Position numbers and translations under genes: made by a program. A DNA stretch of 64,000 nt from Furfurilactobacillus milii. GTDB lineage: Bacteria > Bacillota > Bacilli > Lactobacillales > Lactobacillaceae. The first letter of the stretch is position 1. Every line of letters begins with the position of its first letter. Positions 54,439 through 63,036 of this stretch are shown here, piece by piece. The stretch lies in the NCBI RefSeq assembly GCF_009864005.1, contig NZ_WEZQ01000017.1, positions 1 to 64,000 on the forward strand. The letters are read 5' to 3'. The notes under the pieces were generated by a model. It had not been told where the DNA came from. It searched no databases and saw only the letters and a list, made by a program, of their open reading frames with translations.

Positions 54439-55302
54439 TTACTTTGCAAATTTCTGCGCAATTGATGAGGCTGCTGGGTTCGTTTGAGACTGATTGACAG
54501 CTTGCTGCAAACTAAATGAACCCGTTGACTGATTAACCCAATCAGCGCCACTCACTGCAGACGGCATCGTATACATTTTAACTGTATCACCAGTTATGGT
54601 ATAGCCTACGTTGGAGACACCGTTATTGGTGTTAAGCACGTGAACTTGCCCATCATCACCAGGCGTTATGTTGCCCCACTTAGGATCTGCGTTAACAATG
54701 GATAACTGGCTCATGTCTGCCACATTACGATCCTGACCGCTTGCCAATAGGATGGCCGCTGCCGTTTGAGCAGTTGATGATTGCTGTGGCACCTGTGAAC
54801 TAGCAGTGGCTGCGGCTTGTTGAGTGGCCTGCGAGTTACTGTTGGCTGAAGATTGTTGCGCTACAGAAGACTGACCAGTTGTTGCACTTGCAGTCTTGGT
54901 CGCCACAGATTGTGTAACCGGTGTCGAGCCCTTCGTGGATTCACTAACGCTTGACGACTGAATTGTGGGAGCCAATGAGCTGGCAGTCGTTGTTGTACCG
55001 GTTGATGGCTGTGAGCTAACAGTGCTGCTTGAAGCAGTATTGACCGTTTGAGTCGATGGCTGCGCATTTTCTACCGAGCTGTCCGCAACAGTCTTAACAC
55101 TGCTATTCACTTCTGTAGTATCGTTTGAGGCACTCGCCTTCTGACGAGACTGACTCGCATTACCTTTGACGACTTTTTGTGACGTAGTATGTACACTACC
55201 GCTCGACGCATTTGTCTTTGCCGTTGCTGACGCTGAGCAGCCAGCCAACACAACAACCGTTAATAAACCAACCGATGCAATTTTAAAGCCTTTCATTGTC
55301 AT
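54439..55302 (-). CDS. Ser/Thr-rich surface lipoprotein of unknown function
   Basis: 287 residues. The lipobox VVLAGCS (Cys about 22) predicts lipid anchoring on the outer face of the membrane. A Ser/Thr/Gln-rich linker runs to about residue 180, then a small C-terminal domain (LLASGQDRNVADMSQLSIVN; KWGNITPGDDGQVHVLNTNN) that I do not recognise. GGGAGG 8 nt before the ATG sets the start. Lipoproteins of this layout in lactobacilli often carry DUF4767-like or LysM-like ends; none is certain here. Confidence 0.8.
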   Translation of the reverse strand: MTMKGFKIASVGLLTVVVLAGCSASATAKTNASSGSVHTTSQKVVKGNASQSRQKASASNDTTEVNSSVKTVADSSVENAQPSTQTVNTASSSTVSSQPSTGTTTTASSLAPTIQSSSVSESTKGSTPVTQSVATKTASATTGQSSVAQQSSANSNSQATQQAAATASSQVPQQSSTAQTAAAILLASGQDRNVADMSQLSIVNADPKWGNITPGDDGQVHVLNTNNGVSNVGYTITGDTVKMYTMPSAVSGADWVNQSTGSFSLQQAVNQSQTNPAASSIAQKFAK

Positions 55303-55513
55303 GTCATTGACCTCCCAAATTCATGCGCTTTCTACAATTCAAATGTTACACTAGCGTTACTTAGGTTACAATATCATTTCACAATTTCATTCTTTCTTAA
55401 ACACTTATATGCGTTTTTTTCAAACAACATGACAAATTTAAATTTTCATTCCGTAAAGTACGCAAACAAACGGTAAAAGTCTTAAAATAATCTCGAAGGG
55501 AGTGTTCTACATA

Positions 55514-56554
55514 ATGAAATCTACTGTATTTGTAAAAGCAGGCAAAGTTGAAGTTAAAGACGTTGAAAAACCAACAGTTCAGGCATCAGACGATGTCATT
55601 ATCCGAGTTGTTCGGACTTGTGTTTGCGGATCCGATTTATGGGCTTACCGTGGTTTAGAAGACAAGGCTGCCAATTCAGAAAACACCGGCCATGAGGCAA
55701 TCGGTGTCGTTGAAGAGGTTGGTAGTGCGATTACCACCGTTGTCCCTGGTGACTTTGTTATCGCGCCATTCACTCACGGATGCGGTCACTGTGCCGCTTG
55801 TCGTGCCGGTTTTGATGGTGACTGCCAAGACCACGATGACAATTTCAGTTCTGGTGTCCAGGCCGAGTACATTCGATTTGCACATGGCGAATGGGCATTG
55901 GTTAAAATTCCTGGTAAACCAGAAGATTACAGCGAAGCCATGTTGGATTCACTGTTAACGCTTGCTGATGTTATGGCAACTGGTTATCACGCTGCTCGAG
56001 TCGCTAATGTCCATGCTGGTAGTACCGTCGTTGTCGTTGGTGATGGTGCCATTGGTTTGTGTGGTGTCATTGCTGCTAGAATGCGCGGTGCCAAACGGAT
56101 CATTGCGATGAGCCGTCATGAAGACCGTCAAAAATTAGCTACTGAATTCGGCGCCACTGATATTGTTGCAAAACGTGGTGACGACGCTGTTAAGAAAGTC
56201 ATGGAACTCACTAACAATGATGGTGCAGATGCGGTGCTCGAATGTGTCGGCACTGAATTATCCAACGAAACTGCAACCCAAGTTGCTCGTCCAGGTGCCA
56301 TCGTTGGTCGTGTTGGTTTGCCACATGAACCAAAAATGGACATGGCACCTTCCTTCTACAACAACATCTCAATCGCAGGTGGTCCTGCTTCGGTTACGAC
56401 CTACGACAAGAGTGTCTTGCTAAAGGCTGTGCTGGATGGTGATATTCACCCAGGCAAAGTCTTCACTAAGTCATTCAAACTGGATGACATCGATGATGCC
56501 TACAAAGCGATGGCTAACCGTGAGGCTATCAAGTCACTGGTTGTTACTGACTAG
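55514..56554 (+). CDS. zinc-dependent alcohol dehydrogenase family protein
   Basis: 346 residues. Catalytic zinc ligands are in CVCGSDLWAYRG and TGHEAIG. The structural zinc site is GCGHCAACRAGFDGDC, and the Rossmann motif is VVVGDGAIGLCGVI. It is an NAD(P)-dependent dehydrogenase of the threonine/formaldehyde dehydrogenase-like branch of MDR enzymes; the substrate is open. The ATG at 55514 is preferred; a GTG four codons earlier overlaps the AAGGGAG. Confidence 0.9.
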   Translation: MKSTVFVKAGKVEVKDVEKPTVQASDDVIIRVVRTCVCGSDLWAYRGLEDKAANSENTGHEAIGVVEEVGSAITTVVPGDFVIAPFTHGCGHCAACRAGFDGDCQDHDDNFSSGVQAEYIRFAHGEWALVKIPGKPEDYSEAMLDSLLTLADVMATGYHAARVANVHAGSTVVVVGDGAIGLCGVIAARMRGAKRIIAMSRHEDRQKLATEFGATDIVAKRGDDAVKKVMELTNNDGADAVLECVGTELSNETATQVARPGAIVGRVGLPHEPKMDMAPSFYNNISIAGGPASVTTYDKSVLLKAVLDGDIHPGKVFTKSFKLDDIDDAYKAMANREAIKSLVVTD

Positions 56555-56572
56555 TAATCGCAATTTATGATA

Positions 56573-56624
56573 AAAATAATCTCGTGTACAACGACTATTA
56601 CTGCCGTTTGGCACGAGATTTTTG
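56573..56624. terminator. terminator after the zinc ADH, also left of repeat A2
   Basis: AATCTCGTG / CACGAGATT stem with A-rich left and T-rich right flanks. On the minus strand it would end a transcript running through B2 and A2. Confidence 0.75.
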
Positions 56625-56662
56625 TGTTTGTTAGCTAATTTGCTCAGTAATATGCCGTTACG

Positions 56663-56830
56663 CTGACTGAAAACGCCGTTCCATGGGACCGGGTTCAACC
56701 CGCTAAAAAACGCGGTTTTCACACCTTGATTATGAGCCGAAAATCGCGTCTCATAAGTCATCCAGAAACACTAAGCGGCCCAGTTCCTGCCGCCAAGTGT
56801 TGCCGACACGGAACTATGTTTTTCAGCCAG
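56663..56830. repeat. structured repeat, part A, copy 2
   Basis: 168 nt closed by CTGACTGAAAAC / GTTTTTCAGCCAG. Inner helices mirror those of copy 1 with changed bases: TTATGAG / CTCATAA instead of TTTCAAG / CTTGGAA, AACACT / AGTGTT, GCGG / CCGC, and GTTCC / GGAAC instead of GTTTC / GAAAC. Constant words include AACGCGGTTTTC and TTGCCGACACG. Part B follows after 95 nt. Confidence 0.7.
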
Positions 56831-56925
56831 CTCCACTCATACCACAAATTAGTGAACTGTTTACAACCAATGTTTTGATGAAGACTGATATCTGCCTAAA
56901 ATTGGCTACTATATGAGCTGAAGGG

Positions 56926-57095
56926 CTCAACATCGATACCGAGCCGTGATCGTAACCGTTAATTTGATGGCTTATCCGAATTTAGGTTACGGACGGTCGC
57001 ATAGACTCGACGGGGGTTACGAGGCTTTGCGGCGAGGTGAAAGACCGTGAGCTTCGGACTTGAACCGGTCCCACGGCGAGCGTGTCAATGTTGAC
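56926..57095. repeat. structured repeat, part B, copy 2
   Basis: 170 nt closed by TCAACATCGATAC / GTGTCAATGTTGA. Hairpins are GTAACC...GGTTAC and GCATAGACTCG / CGAGGCTTTGC, with the constant word GCGGCGAGGTGAAAGAC and CCGTG / CACGG. It ends 26 bp past the stop codon of the minus-strand gene at 57121. Confidence 0.75.
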
Positions 57096-57120
57096 AACCG
57101 TAGGCGTCTTCCATCGCCGC

Positions 57121-57537
57121 TTAAATCAACGGCAACTCCCGATCTAGAATCCGAAATGCTTCGGCAATGTTTGAATAGTTGAAAATATGATTAAAGTACT
57201 GCGTGCCAGCAATCATCGCAGATAACTGGCTACGCTTCGCATTATGCAAAATAATCACTGGTTTATACAAGCGCTCTGCAGACGCTAGTTCATAGCCAAC
57301 GCCCAAACTTGGATTGGAGGTTTCCGCAACTACCAGATCACATTCTGCCAGCCAACTCATATCACGATTGCGAATATAATCATCATCTAATTGGTTCTGC
57401 CCTGCAACGGACAGGCTGTAATCACCAATGTGCTCTGTCAGCACGTGATTATTTAAATTTAGATGATCAATTAACTGGCGGTAAACCTCAACATCATCCC
57501 GTCCACCACGAATCGATGCAGCAAAATAAATTTTCAT
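57121..57537 (-). CDS. nucleoside 2-deoxyribosyltransferase / DNPH1-like deoxynucleotide hydrolase
   Basis: 138 residues. FAASIRGGRDD at the N-terminus, LTEHIG and VAETSNPSLGVGYELASAE (nucleophile Glu) closely follow the pattern of Rcl/DNPH1, which hydrolyses 2'-deoxynucleoside 5'-phosphates to base and deoxyribose phosphate. Classical transferases of this fold share the Glu but not the SIRGGR loop. AGGAG precedes the ATG. It may follow the TetR gene at 57578 in one transcript (40 bp gap). Its 3' end abuts repeat B2. Confidence 0.83.
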   Translation of the reverse strand: MKIYFAASIRGGRDDVEVYRQLIDHLNLNNHVLTEHIGDYSLSVAGQNQLDDDYIRNRDMSWLAECDLVVAETSNPSLGVGYELASAERLYKPVIILHNAKRSQLSAMIAGTQYFNHIFNYSNIAEAFRILDRELPLI

Positions 57538-57577
57538 TTTCTAGTTCTCCTAATCGCCAATTCAATCATCAAACCCG

Positions 57578-58117
57578 TCAGTCTTTACAAATATCAGACA
57601 TTTTAAACATTTCATTATAAAGCCGATCCATTTCGTCAGCCGAACTGTGCAGTTGAAAATCCTTTTGCCATGCCATAAAACTAAAAATATTATTCACAAG
57701 TGTATAGGCAATCAAAGGTTTGGGAATGGTACGGTTAAACTGTATGGACTTAAACAAATTCATATAATAATTATAAAAGAATTGTCGATAAACGCCGTAA
57801 AACTTCAAATCAGTTTGTTGCTTAGTGATAATTTCACCAAGTGGCTCAGTAATTACCATTGGAGATGTCGTAAAGGGTTTCGTTAACAATGCTCTCGCCG
57901 AAATTGTATGACTATCAACCGTTAAACTGTTCAGCATGTCATATAGTAAATCGTCTTTATTTTGATAATGTTTATAGAAAGTCGCACGGTTAATCAGACT
58001 TTCGTCGCACAACCCTTTGATTGTCACACTCGTAAATGAACGATGCCTTAACATGTTCATCATTGCATTTACCAAAGCCCTCTTCGTTTTTCGAACCCGC
58101 AGGTCCTGCTCGTTCAT
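57578..58117 (-). CDS. TetR-family regulator divergent from an SDR
   Basis: 179 residues. HTH: LVNAMMNMLRHRSFTSVTIK then GLCDESLINRATFYKHYQNKD, followed by a helical domain of the TetR_C_7-like group found in lactobacilli. GAGGAG precedes the ATG. It is divergent from the SDR at 58259; a perfect 16-bp palindrome in between is the probable operator. Confidence 0.87.
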   Translation of the reverse strand: MNEQDLRVRKTKRALVNAMMNMLRHRSFTSVTIKGLCDESLINRATFYKHYQNKDDLLYDMLNSLTVDSHTISARALLTKPFTTSPMVITEPLGEIITKQQTDLKFYGVYRQFFYNYYMNLFKSIQFNRTIPKPLIAYTLVNNIFSFMAWQKDFQLHSSADEMDRLYNEMFKMSDICKD

Positions 58118-58142
58118 AATTTTATCTCCTCATTTAGCCATA

Positions 58143-58158
58143 CATATTTATAAATATG
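58143..58158. promoter_or_regulatory. perfect 16-bp palindrome between TetR and SDR genes
   Basis: CATATTTATAAATATG, 26 bp before the TetR start and 100 bp before the SDR start. It is a candidate operator, although its AT-rich sequence could also include a -10 box. Confidence 0.5.
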
Positions 58159-58258
58159 CCTGCTTAACTATACAATTCATGTTCATTGGTGAGCAATTAT
58201 TCTGACCACCATGCTAATATTAAACCAGCAACAAATAAGTTTAAACGGAGGCTAAAAA

Positions 58259-59029
58259 ATGAGGAAACGTTTAGCAAATAAAGTCGCTATTGTAACCGGA
58301 GCAGGTTCAGGAATGGGCAAGGCAATTTCAATCGCTTTTGCCAATGAAGGCGCCAAAGTTCTGGTGGCAGACCGCCAATCGGAAACATTAAATCAAACAA
58401 AAGACGAAATCATTTCGAATGATAATATTGCCGAAAGTATTGTCACTGATATGACAAATCCAACTGATGTCAAAAAAATGATTCAAGCTGCTGTCGATAA
58501 GTTTGGCAAGTTAGATATTCTTGTTAATAATGCAGGTATCATGGATAACTTTAAAACCGTTGAAACTACCACTGACACCCTTTGGAACCAAGTATTAGCA
58601 GTTAATCTTACAGGTCCATTTCAAGCATGCCGCGAGGCTATCACAGTTATGAAAGACCAACCTGATGGCGGCGTAATTATAAATAATGCATCTATCGGCG
58701 GATTATTTGGAGCTCGTGGTGGTGCCGCTTACACGGCCTCTAAGCACGGTTTAATTGGCGTTACCGAAAATATTGCCGCTACCTATGGCACGTTTGGCAA
58801 CATTCGCGCTAATGCCATTGCTCCCGGTGGTGTGGCAACAAATATCGGTAGTTCACTCACAGATCCAGATCCACTTGGCGGTCGGGCAATTGCTGCAAGC
58901 GGTGCGAATGAGGCACCAATGGGGCAACCTGAACAAATTGCCAACGTTGCGCTATTTTTAGCTAGTGATGAATCTTCATTTGTTAACGGTGACGTTGTTA
59001 AGGCAGATGGTGGCTGGACCGCTAGATAA
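58259..59029 (+). CDS. short-chain dehydrogenase (glucose/3-hydroxy dehydrogenase-like)
   Basis: 256 residues, classical SDR: TGAGSGMG at residues 14-21, NNAGIMDNF, the Tyr/Lys pair in YTASKHG, and C-terminal DGGWTAR. Substrate unknown. GGAGG precedes the ATG. It is probably derepressed through the divergent TetR regulator. Confidence 0.88.
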   Translation: MRKRLANKVAIVTGAGSGMGKAISIAFANEGAKVLVADRQSETLNQTKDEIISNDNIAESIVTDMTNPTDVKKMIQAAVDKFGKLDILVNNAGIMDNFKTVETTTDTLWNQVLAVNLTGPFQACREAITVMKDQPDGGVIINNASIGGLFGARGGAAYTASKHGLIGVTENIAATYGTFGNIRANAIAPGGVATNIGSSLTDPDPLGGRAIAASGANEAPMGQPEQIANVALFLASDESSFVNGDVVKADGGWTAR

Positions 59030-59053
59030 ACAATTGGGTAGGCACAATAATCT

Positions 59054-59100
59054 AAATAAAGGGATGTGACTTTGAGAAAAATAGTCACATCCCTTTATTT
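59054..59100. terminator. terminator between convergent SDR genes
   Basis: 18-bp perfect arms AAATAAAGGGATGTGACT / AGTCACATCCCTTTATTT, 11-nt loop. Confidence 0.9.
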
Positions 59101-59122
59101 TAAATTTTTTTAGTTTGCAAGT

Positions 59123-59887
59123 TTACCAAGCAACTGGTCCCTCAGTGTTAGAAAATGTTGCATTGTCTTTATTGTTCCAATCAGTTGCTAATTCAATTGT
59201 ACGGGCTACACCATGGGTAATCGGTTGGGCGCCCATAGCCTTGGCCTGTTCTGGCGTTGCGCCGCCAAACTCAGTGGCAACCATTCCTGGATCAATAGCG
59301 TTTACCGTAATGTTCAATTGGTCGCGTTGCATTTCTTTTGCCAATTGAACCGTGAACATGTTCGCTGCCGCCTTAGCAGATTGATAACCAACAGCAACCG
59401 CCTTGTACACGCCAGAAGCAGGATTTAGTGCTTCACTCTTAGATCCCATCATACTGGAAACGTTGATGATTTTTGCTTGTTGCGCCTGCTTTAACAGTGG
59501 CAACATTTTCTGAGTCACATCAATCATTCCAAAATAGTTGATATCAAAGTCTCTTTTCAACAACTCTGTTGAAACATCGGATGGATTTTGTCCAAAGTCA
59601 AATACGGCACCAGCATTGTTGATAAGTTCCGATAAATAGCCAAACTTATCGGTCAGCTGTTTGGCAGCCTGAGTAACTGAATCCGGATTTGTTACATCAA
59701 GTTCAACGACATCCACAGAATATCCTTCCGTTGCCAACTGATCAGCCGCCTGCTGACCTTTGACTAAATTACGTGAACCTAAGATAACGTGCTGACCTTT
59801 TGCGGCTAATTCACGAACAATTTCAAGCCCCATGCCACGGTTACCACCAGTTACCAAAGTTAATATCTCGTTATTTGTCTGTGTCAT
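59123..59887 (-). CDS. short-chain dehydrogenase/reductase controlled by MerR-type regulator
   Basis: 254 residues: TGGNRGMG near residue 13, NNAGAVFDFG, Tyr/Lys in YQSAK. It belongs to the carbonyl reductase-like SDRs similar to the gene at 5416. GGAGG precedes the ATG. It is divergent from a MerR-family regulator at 60022, its likely controller. Confidence 0.87.
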   Translation of the reverse strand: MTQTNNEILTLVTGGNRGMGLEIVRELAAKGQHVILGSRNLVKGQQAADQLATEGYSVDVVELDVTNPDSVTQAAKQLTDKFGYLSELINNAGAVFDFGQNPSDVSTELLKRDFDINYFGMIDVTQKMLPLLKQAQQAKIINVSSMMGSKSEALNPASGVYKAVAVGYQSAKAAANMFTVQLAKEMQRDQLNITVNAIDPGMVATEFGGATPEQAKAMGAQPITHGVARTIELATDWNNKDNATFSNTEGPVAW

Positions 59888-60021
59888 TTTAAAGTCCTCC
59901 AGAATTTATAAACAGCAATTATTTTCTTATCAGTTCGTTTCATAACTGAACAATTGTTATCCTACTCCGCTGGTGTTAGACTAGCGCAAGACATTTAGCA
60001 AACTTTTTTAGGAGAAATTTT

Positions 60022-60423
60022 ATGCAATCAATTCGAGACGTAGCCGACCAGTTCAATATCACGTACGATACCCTTCGCTTTTATGAAAAACAGGGATTAC
60101 TCAAAAACATTCAACGTAATGCAAACGGCCAACGCGAATACTCAGATCATGATGTTGACGAACTTGATAAAATCGTTCACCTGCGACAGTTAGGCGCGAC
60201 TATCGAAGAAATTAAGCATTTGCACACACTGTTAAATTCCGCTAATCAAGCCACTGACGCCTATGATGAAGGAATTACATTGCTTAAGCGCCTTAAGACC
60301 GACACAGATGCTAAAATTGCTCAGCTTCAGCAACAACAAGTTTACCTCGACCATAAAGTGACCCGCTTCGAACATGAACGTGCAATGTTAACATCGGCGA
60401 AAAAATCAGTTTCTACACATTAA
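60022..60423 (+). CDS. MerR-family regulator
   Basis: 133 residues. The winged HTH is SIRDVADQFNITYDTLRFYE then KQGLLKNIQRNANGQREYSD, with a dimerisation helix rich in Gln/Lys. There are no Cys residues for metal binding, so it is of the small-molecule or aldehyde-sensing kind (AdhR/NmlR-like) usually linked to oxidoreductases. AGGAGA precedes the ATG. The divergent SDR is the probable target. Confidence 0.88.
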   Translation: MQSIRDVADQFNITYDTLRFYEKQGLLKNIQRNANGQREYSDHDVDELDKIVHLRQLGATIEEIKHLHTLLNSANQATDAYDEGITLLKRLKTDTDAKIAQLQQQQVYLDHKVTRFEHERAMLTSAKKSVSTH

Positions 60424-60486
60424 AACCCACAGTGACAAAGTTTGCGTCAATAACCCTGATGACAAACTTTGCTGCTGTGGTTTTTT
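60421..60486. terminator. terminator between MerR and ADH genes
   Basis: AAACCCACAG.. CAAAGTTTG pairs with CAAACTTTG..CTGTGGTTT, ending in TTTT; it lies between convergent genes. Confidence 0.85.
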
Positions 60487-60500
60487 ACTCAATGATAAAG

Positions 60501-61529
60501 CTAGTTCAGCGATACTGCCGGCATTTCCATGATCACTTTGCCTTTAGCATGTCCCGACATGGCGTAATTGATTGCCCCAATCGCGTCGTCGAAATTGAAT
60601 TTACGATCAATGATTGGTTTAAGAGCGGCCGTTTCAACAAGTTTCGTTAAACTGGTAACCTGATCGCCGTTGGCATCCATAAAAAGGAAATGATAGTTCA
60701 CGTGTCTTTGTGCAGCCAACTTAGTGATTTTGTGCGCAGCCAGACCAAACAACCGCGCTTTAAACCAGCCCAATTGCTGTGCGTTGGCAAACTTAGCATC
60801 TGGCATGCCTGCCAATGAAACAACCGTCCCACTAGGTTTGACAATTTGAAACGCTTTTACCAAGTCATCCCCACCCTGCGTATCCAACACGGCATCGTAG
60901 TCGTGCAGCACATCCGAAAAATCAGTGGCATGATAATCGATAATCTCATCCGCACCAAGCCGTTTGACCAGATCGTAACCCTTCTTGCTGGCAGTGGTGG
61001 CCACATAAGCGCCCATCTGTTTCGCCATTTGAATAGCAATCGTGCCGACACCGCCAGCACCAGCTAGAATCAATATTTTTTGACCTGCTGTTAGCTTCAT
61101 CCGCTCACGTAATGCCTCGTATGCAGTCAACCCGACCAATGGCAGTGCAGCGGCTTCACTAATTGATACTGACTGCGGTTTAACTGCAACATCCGCCTCA
61201 TCAACCGTCATAAAGTTGGCGAACGAGCCAGGACGATCATTTCGCGTTCTGCCGTATACATTGTCGCCCACATTAAATTTCGTCACGTCACTGCCAACCT
61301 GCACAACAGTGCCCGCGAAATCGTAGCCCATCACAAACGGAAAGCCTGGCTTCTTCTTCATAACAATATTGACGTTACCCTTGCGAACACGGTTATCTAC
61401 CGGGTTATAACTGGCAGCTCGAACATTAACCAATAAATCGTGAACACCTATCGTTGGTATTGTTGTCTCCGTCAGCTCTGGTGCAGCCCCCTTTTTAGCA
61501 ACCAAAACTGCTTGCATCTTCTTAGCCAT
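60501..61529 (-). CDS. zinc-free medium-chain NAD(P)H-dependent reductase
   Basis: 342 residues of the quinone oxidoreductase-like MDR group: SYNPVDNRVRKG, GYDFAGTVVQVG and the Rossmann motif AGAGGVGTIAIQMAKQMGA; no zinc ligands. GGAGG sets the ATG at 61529. The start overlaps the end of the upstream ArsR gene by 8 bp, so the two are translationally coupled and the regulator controls this enzyme. Confidence 0.88.
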   Translation of the reverse strand: MAKKMQAVLVAKKGAAPELTETTIPTIGVHDLLVNVRAASYNPVDNRVRKGNVNIVMKKKPGFPFVMGYDFAGTVVQVGSDVTKFNVGDNVYGRTRNDRPGSFANFMTVDEADVAVKPQSVSISEAAALPLVGLTAYEALRERMKLTAGQKILILAGAGGVGTIAIQMAKQMGAYVATTASKKGYDLVKRLGADEIIDYHATDFSDVLHDYDAVLDTQGGDDLVKAFQIVKPSGTVVSLAGMPDAKFANAQQLGWFKARLFGLAAHKITKLAAQRHVNYHFLFMDANGDQVTSLTKLVETAALKPIIDRKFNFDDAIGAINYAMSGHAKGKVIMEMPAVSLN

Positions 61530-61869
61530 GTGTTTCCTCCTGTAATTTTTCAATTATCTTGATTAAATTCGTTAATTTAGAAAAGTTGGAGCGAATATCA
61601 ACTGAATAAAAATTCATCGTGCCATCTTTACGTTGATTAATCAGCCCAGCATCTCGCAATACCTTGAGATGATGTGAAACGGCGGGACGCGACAAGTTAA
61701 CAGCTTTCGTAATTTCACCAACCCTCAATCCTGTCTCACAAGTTGTGCCAATCAATGCCATGATGATTTGCTGGCGGGATTCATCTCCCAGCGCAACAAA
61801 CATCGTCTGGCACTCGGCAAAATTTTGACGGGCAATCGATAAATGTTCTGTTGAAATTTGATTTGCCAT
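61522..61869 (-). CDS. ArsR-family regulator coupled to the reductase
   Basis: 115 residues. Winged helix: ALGDESRQQIIMALIG, then VGEITKAVNLSRPAVSHHLK and VLRDAGLINQRKDG. The DxH and HxxH metal ligands of CzrA are absent; one Cys lies in the TTCETG segment and one in FAECQT. A redox or electrophile signal is thus more likely than a metal. GGAGG sets the start at 61869. Confidence 0.88.
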   Translation of the reverse strand: MANQISTEHLSIARQNFAECQTMFVALGDESRQQIIMALIGTTCETGLRVGEITKAVNLSRPAVSHHLKVLRDAGLINQRKDGTMNFYSVDIRSNFSKLTNLIKIIEKLQEETHG

Positions 61870-62027
61870 ATTAACCTCCGCTTTGTTGAATGGTTTAAAC
61901 AAATGAACCAATTGAATGAACGTAGTGTATCCTGTTTTGATATTCGCGACAACATTGAGAAAGAAAATCGAGACGAATGAAATCTGTTAAACTATGAATA
62001 AATAAACAACAGAAAGGATTCCCAATC

Positions 62028-62651
62028 ATGACTGAACCTAAAGAAATGCACAATGGTGACTTATACTTGCCTGATAACCCAGAAATTCTAGCGATTCAGC
62101 AACAGGCCATGGAATTACTCTATGACTACAATGAAACACGCCCTAGTGAACAAGATAAGCGTAATGCCTTACTCAAACAAATGCTGGCTGAGGTGGGCGA
62201 TGGTTGTTACATTGAACCACCATTTCACGCAAATTTTGGCGGTCATCATGTCCATTTCGGCGATCGCGTATATGCCAACTTTAATTTAACCTTGGTGGAC
62301 GACACCCACATTTACGTCGGTAGCCACACACTGTTTGGTCCAAACGTGACAATTGCTAGCGCTGGTCACCCGATATTGCCATCTTTGCGAGCAAAAGGCT
62401 ATCAATACAACATGTCGGTTCACATTGGTGAAAATTGTTGGTTCGGCGCTGGCGCGGTTGTTGTTCCTGGTGTCACTATTGGTGATAATACGGTTATTGG
62501 TGCCGGCAGCGTCGTTACCAAAGATATACCTAGTAACGTTGTCGCGGTTGGTAATCCCTGTCGCGTAATGCGTGAAATCAACGATCATGACCGCGAATAC
62601 TATTTCAAAGATCGGCGAATGGACAGTCAACACTTATCAGACATGCAATAA
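62028..62651 (+). CDS. maa: maltose O-acetyltransferase-like sugar acetyltransferase
   Basis: 207 residues. The N-terminal domain EMHNGDLYLPDNPEILAIQQ is followed by hexapeptide repeats (HTLFGPNVTIASAGH with the catalytic His, NCWFGAGAVVVPGVTIGDN, TVIGAGSVVTKDIP). It transfers acetyl groups to maltose, glucose or similar sugars. AAAGGA precedes the ATG. It is closer to the standard Maa pattern than the paralogue at 18591. Confidence 0.9.
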   Translation: MTEPKEMHNGDLYLPDNPEILAIQQQAMELLYDYNETRPSEQDKRNALLKQMLAEVGDGCYIEPPFHANFGGHHVHFGDRVYANFNLTLVDDTHIYVGSHTLFGPNVTIASAGHPILPSLRAKGYQYNMSVHIGENCWFGAGAVVVPGVTIGDNTVIGAGSVVTKDIPSNVVAVGNPCRVMREINDHDREYYFKDRRMDSQHLSDMQ

Positions 62652-62714
62652 AAAAGTAGACCACATTGTCACACTCTCTGACTTGGAGGAGTGATTGATG
62701 TGGTCTACTTTTTA
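62650..62714. terminator. terminator after maa
   Basis: 16-bp perfect arms AAAAAGTAGACCACAT / ATGTGGTCTACTTTTT with an inner hairpin. It also lies downstream of the convergent hydrolase gene and repeat B3. Confidence 0.88.
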
Positions 62715-62848
62715 ATATCGTTCGACTGGTTATCCTGTGTCGGTTTAAATTCGAGTAAAACTTCTGGCCTGCCACTGGCCGGAAATTCCATTCCATAGAG
62801 ACCAAGTTTATGCTGATTTGAAACCTACCACAGTATCAGTTAGAGGGC

Positions 62849-63017
62849 GTCAACATTGATACCGAACCGTGAAGGCGTTGTTAATTCGAATGATTCTCTC
62901 GAATTTACAACACGGACGGTCGTAAAGACTTGCGGTCTTCACAAGGCTTTACGGCGAGGTGAAAGACCGTGAACTTCGGGCTTGAACCGATCCCACGGCG
63001 AGTGTGTCAATGTTGAC
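62849..63017. repeat. structured repeat, part B, copy 3 (no part A)
   Basis: 169 nt closed by GTCAACATTGATAC / GTGTCAATGTTGAC. Hairpins are GTTGT.TAATTCGA / TCGAATTTACAAC and CGTAAAGACTTG / CAAGGCTTTACG, with the constant word CGGCGAGGTGAAAGAC. It ends 20 bp past the minus-strand hydrolase stop. The 130 bp to its left retain at most scraps of part A (TTCCATAGAGACC around 62790). Confidence 0.75.
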
Positions 63018-63036
63018 AACCGTACGCAACTTCCGT

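Noticed and set aside
59945-60010. MerR-type promoter with 19-bp spacer before the MerR gene
   Set aside because: The best -35/-10 pair has 17 bp and the dyad is weak, so I did not list it as a site.
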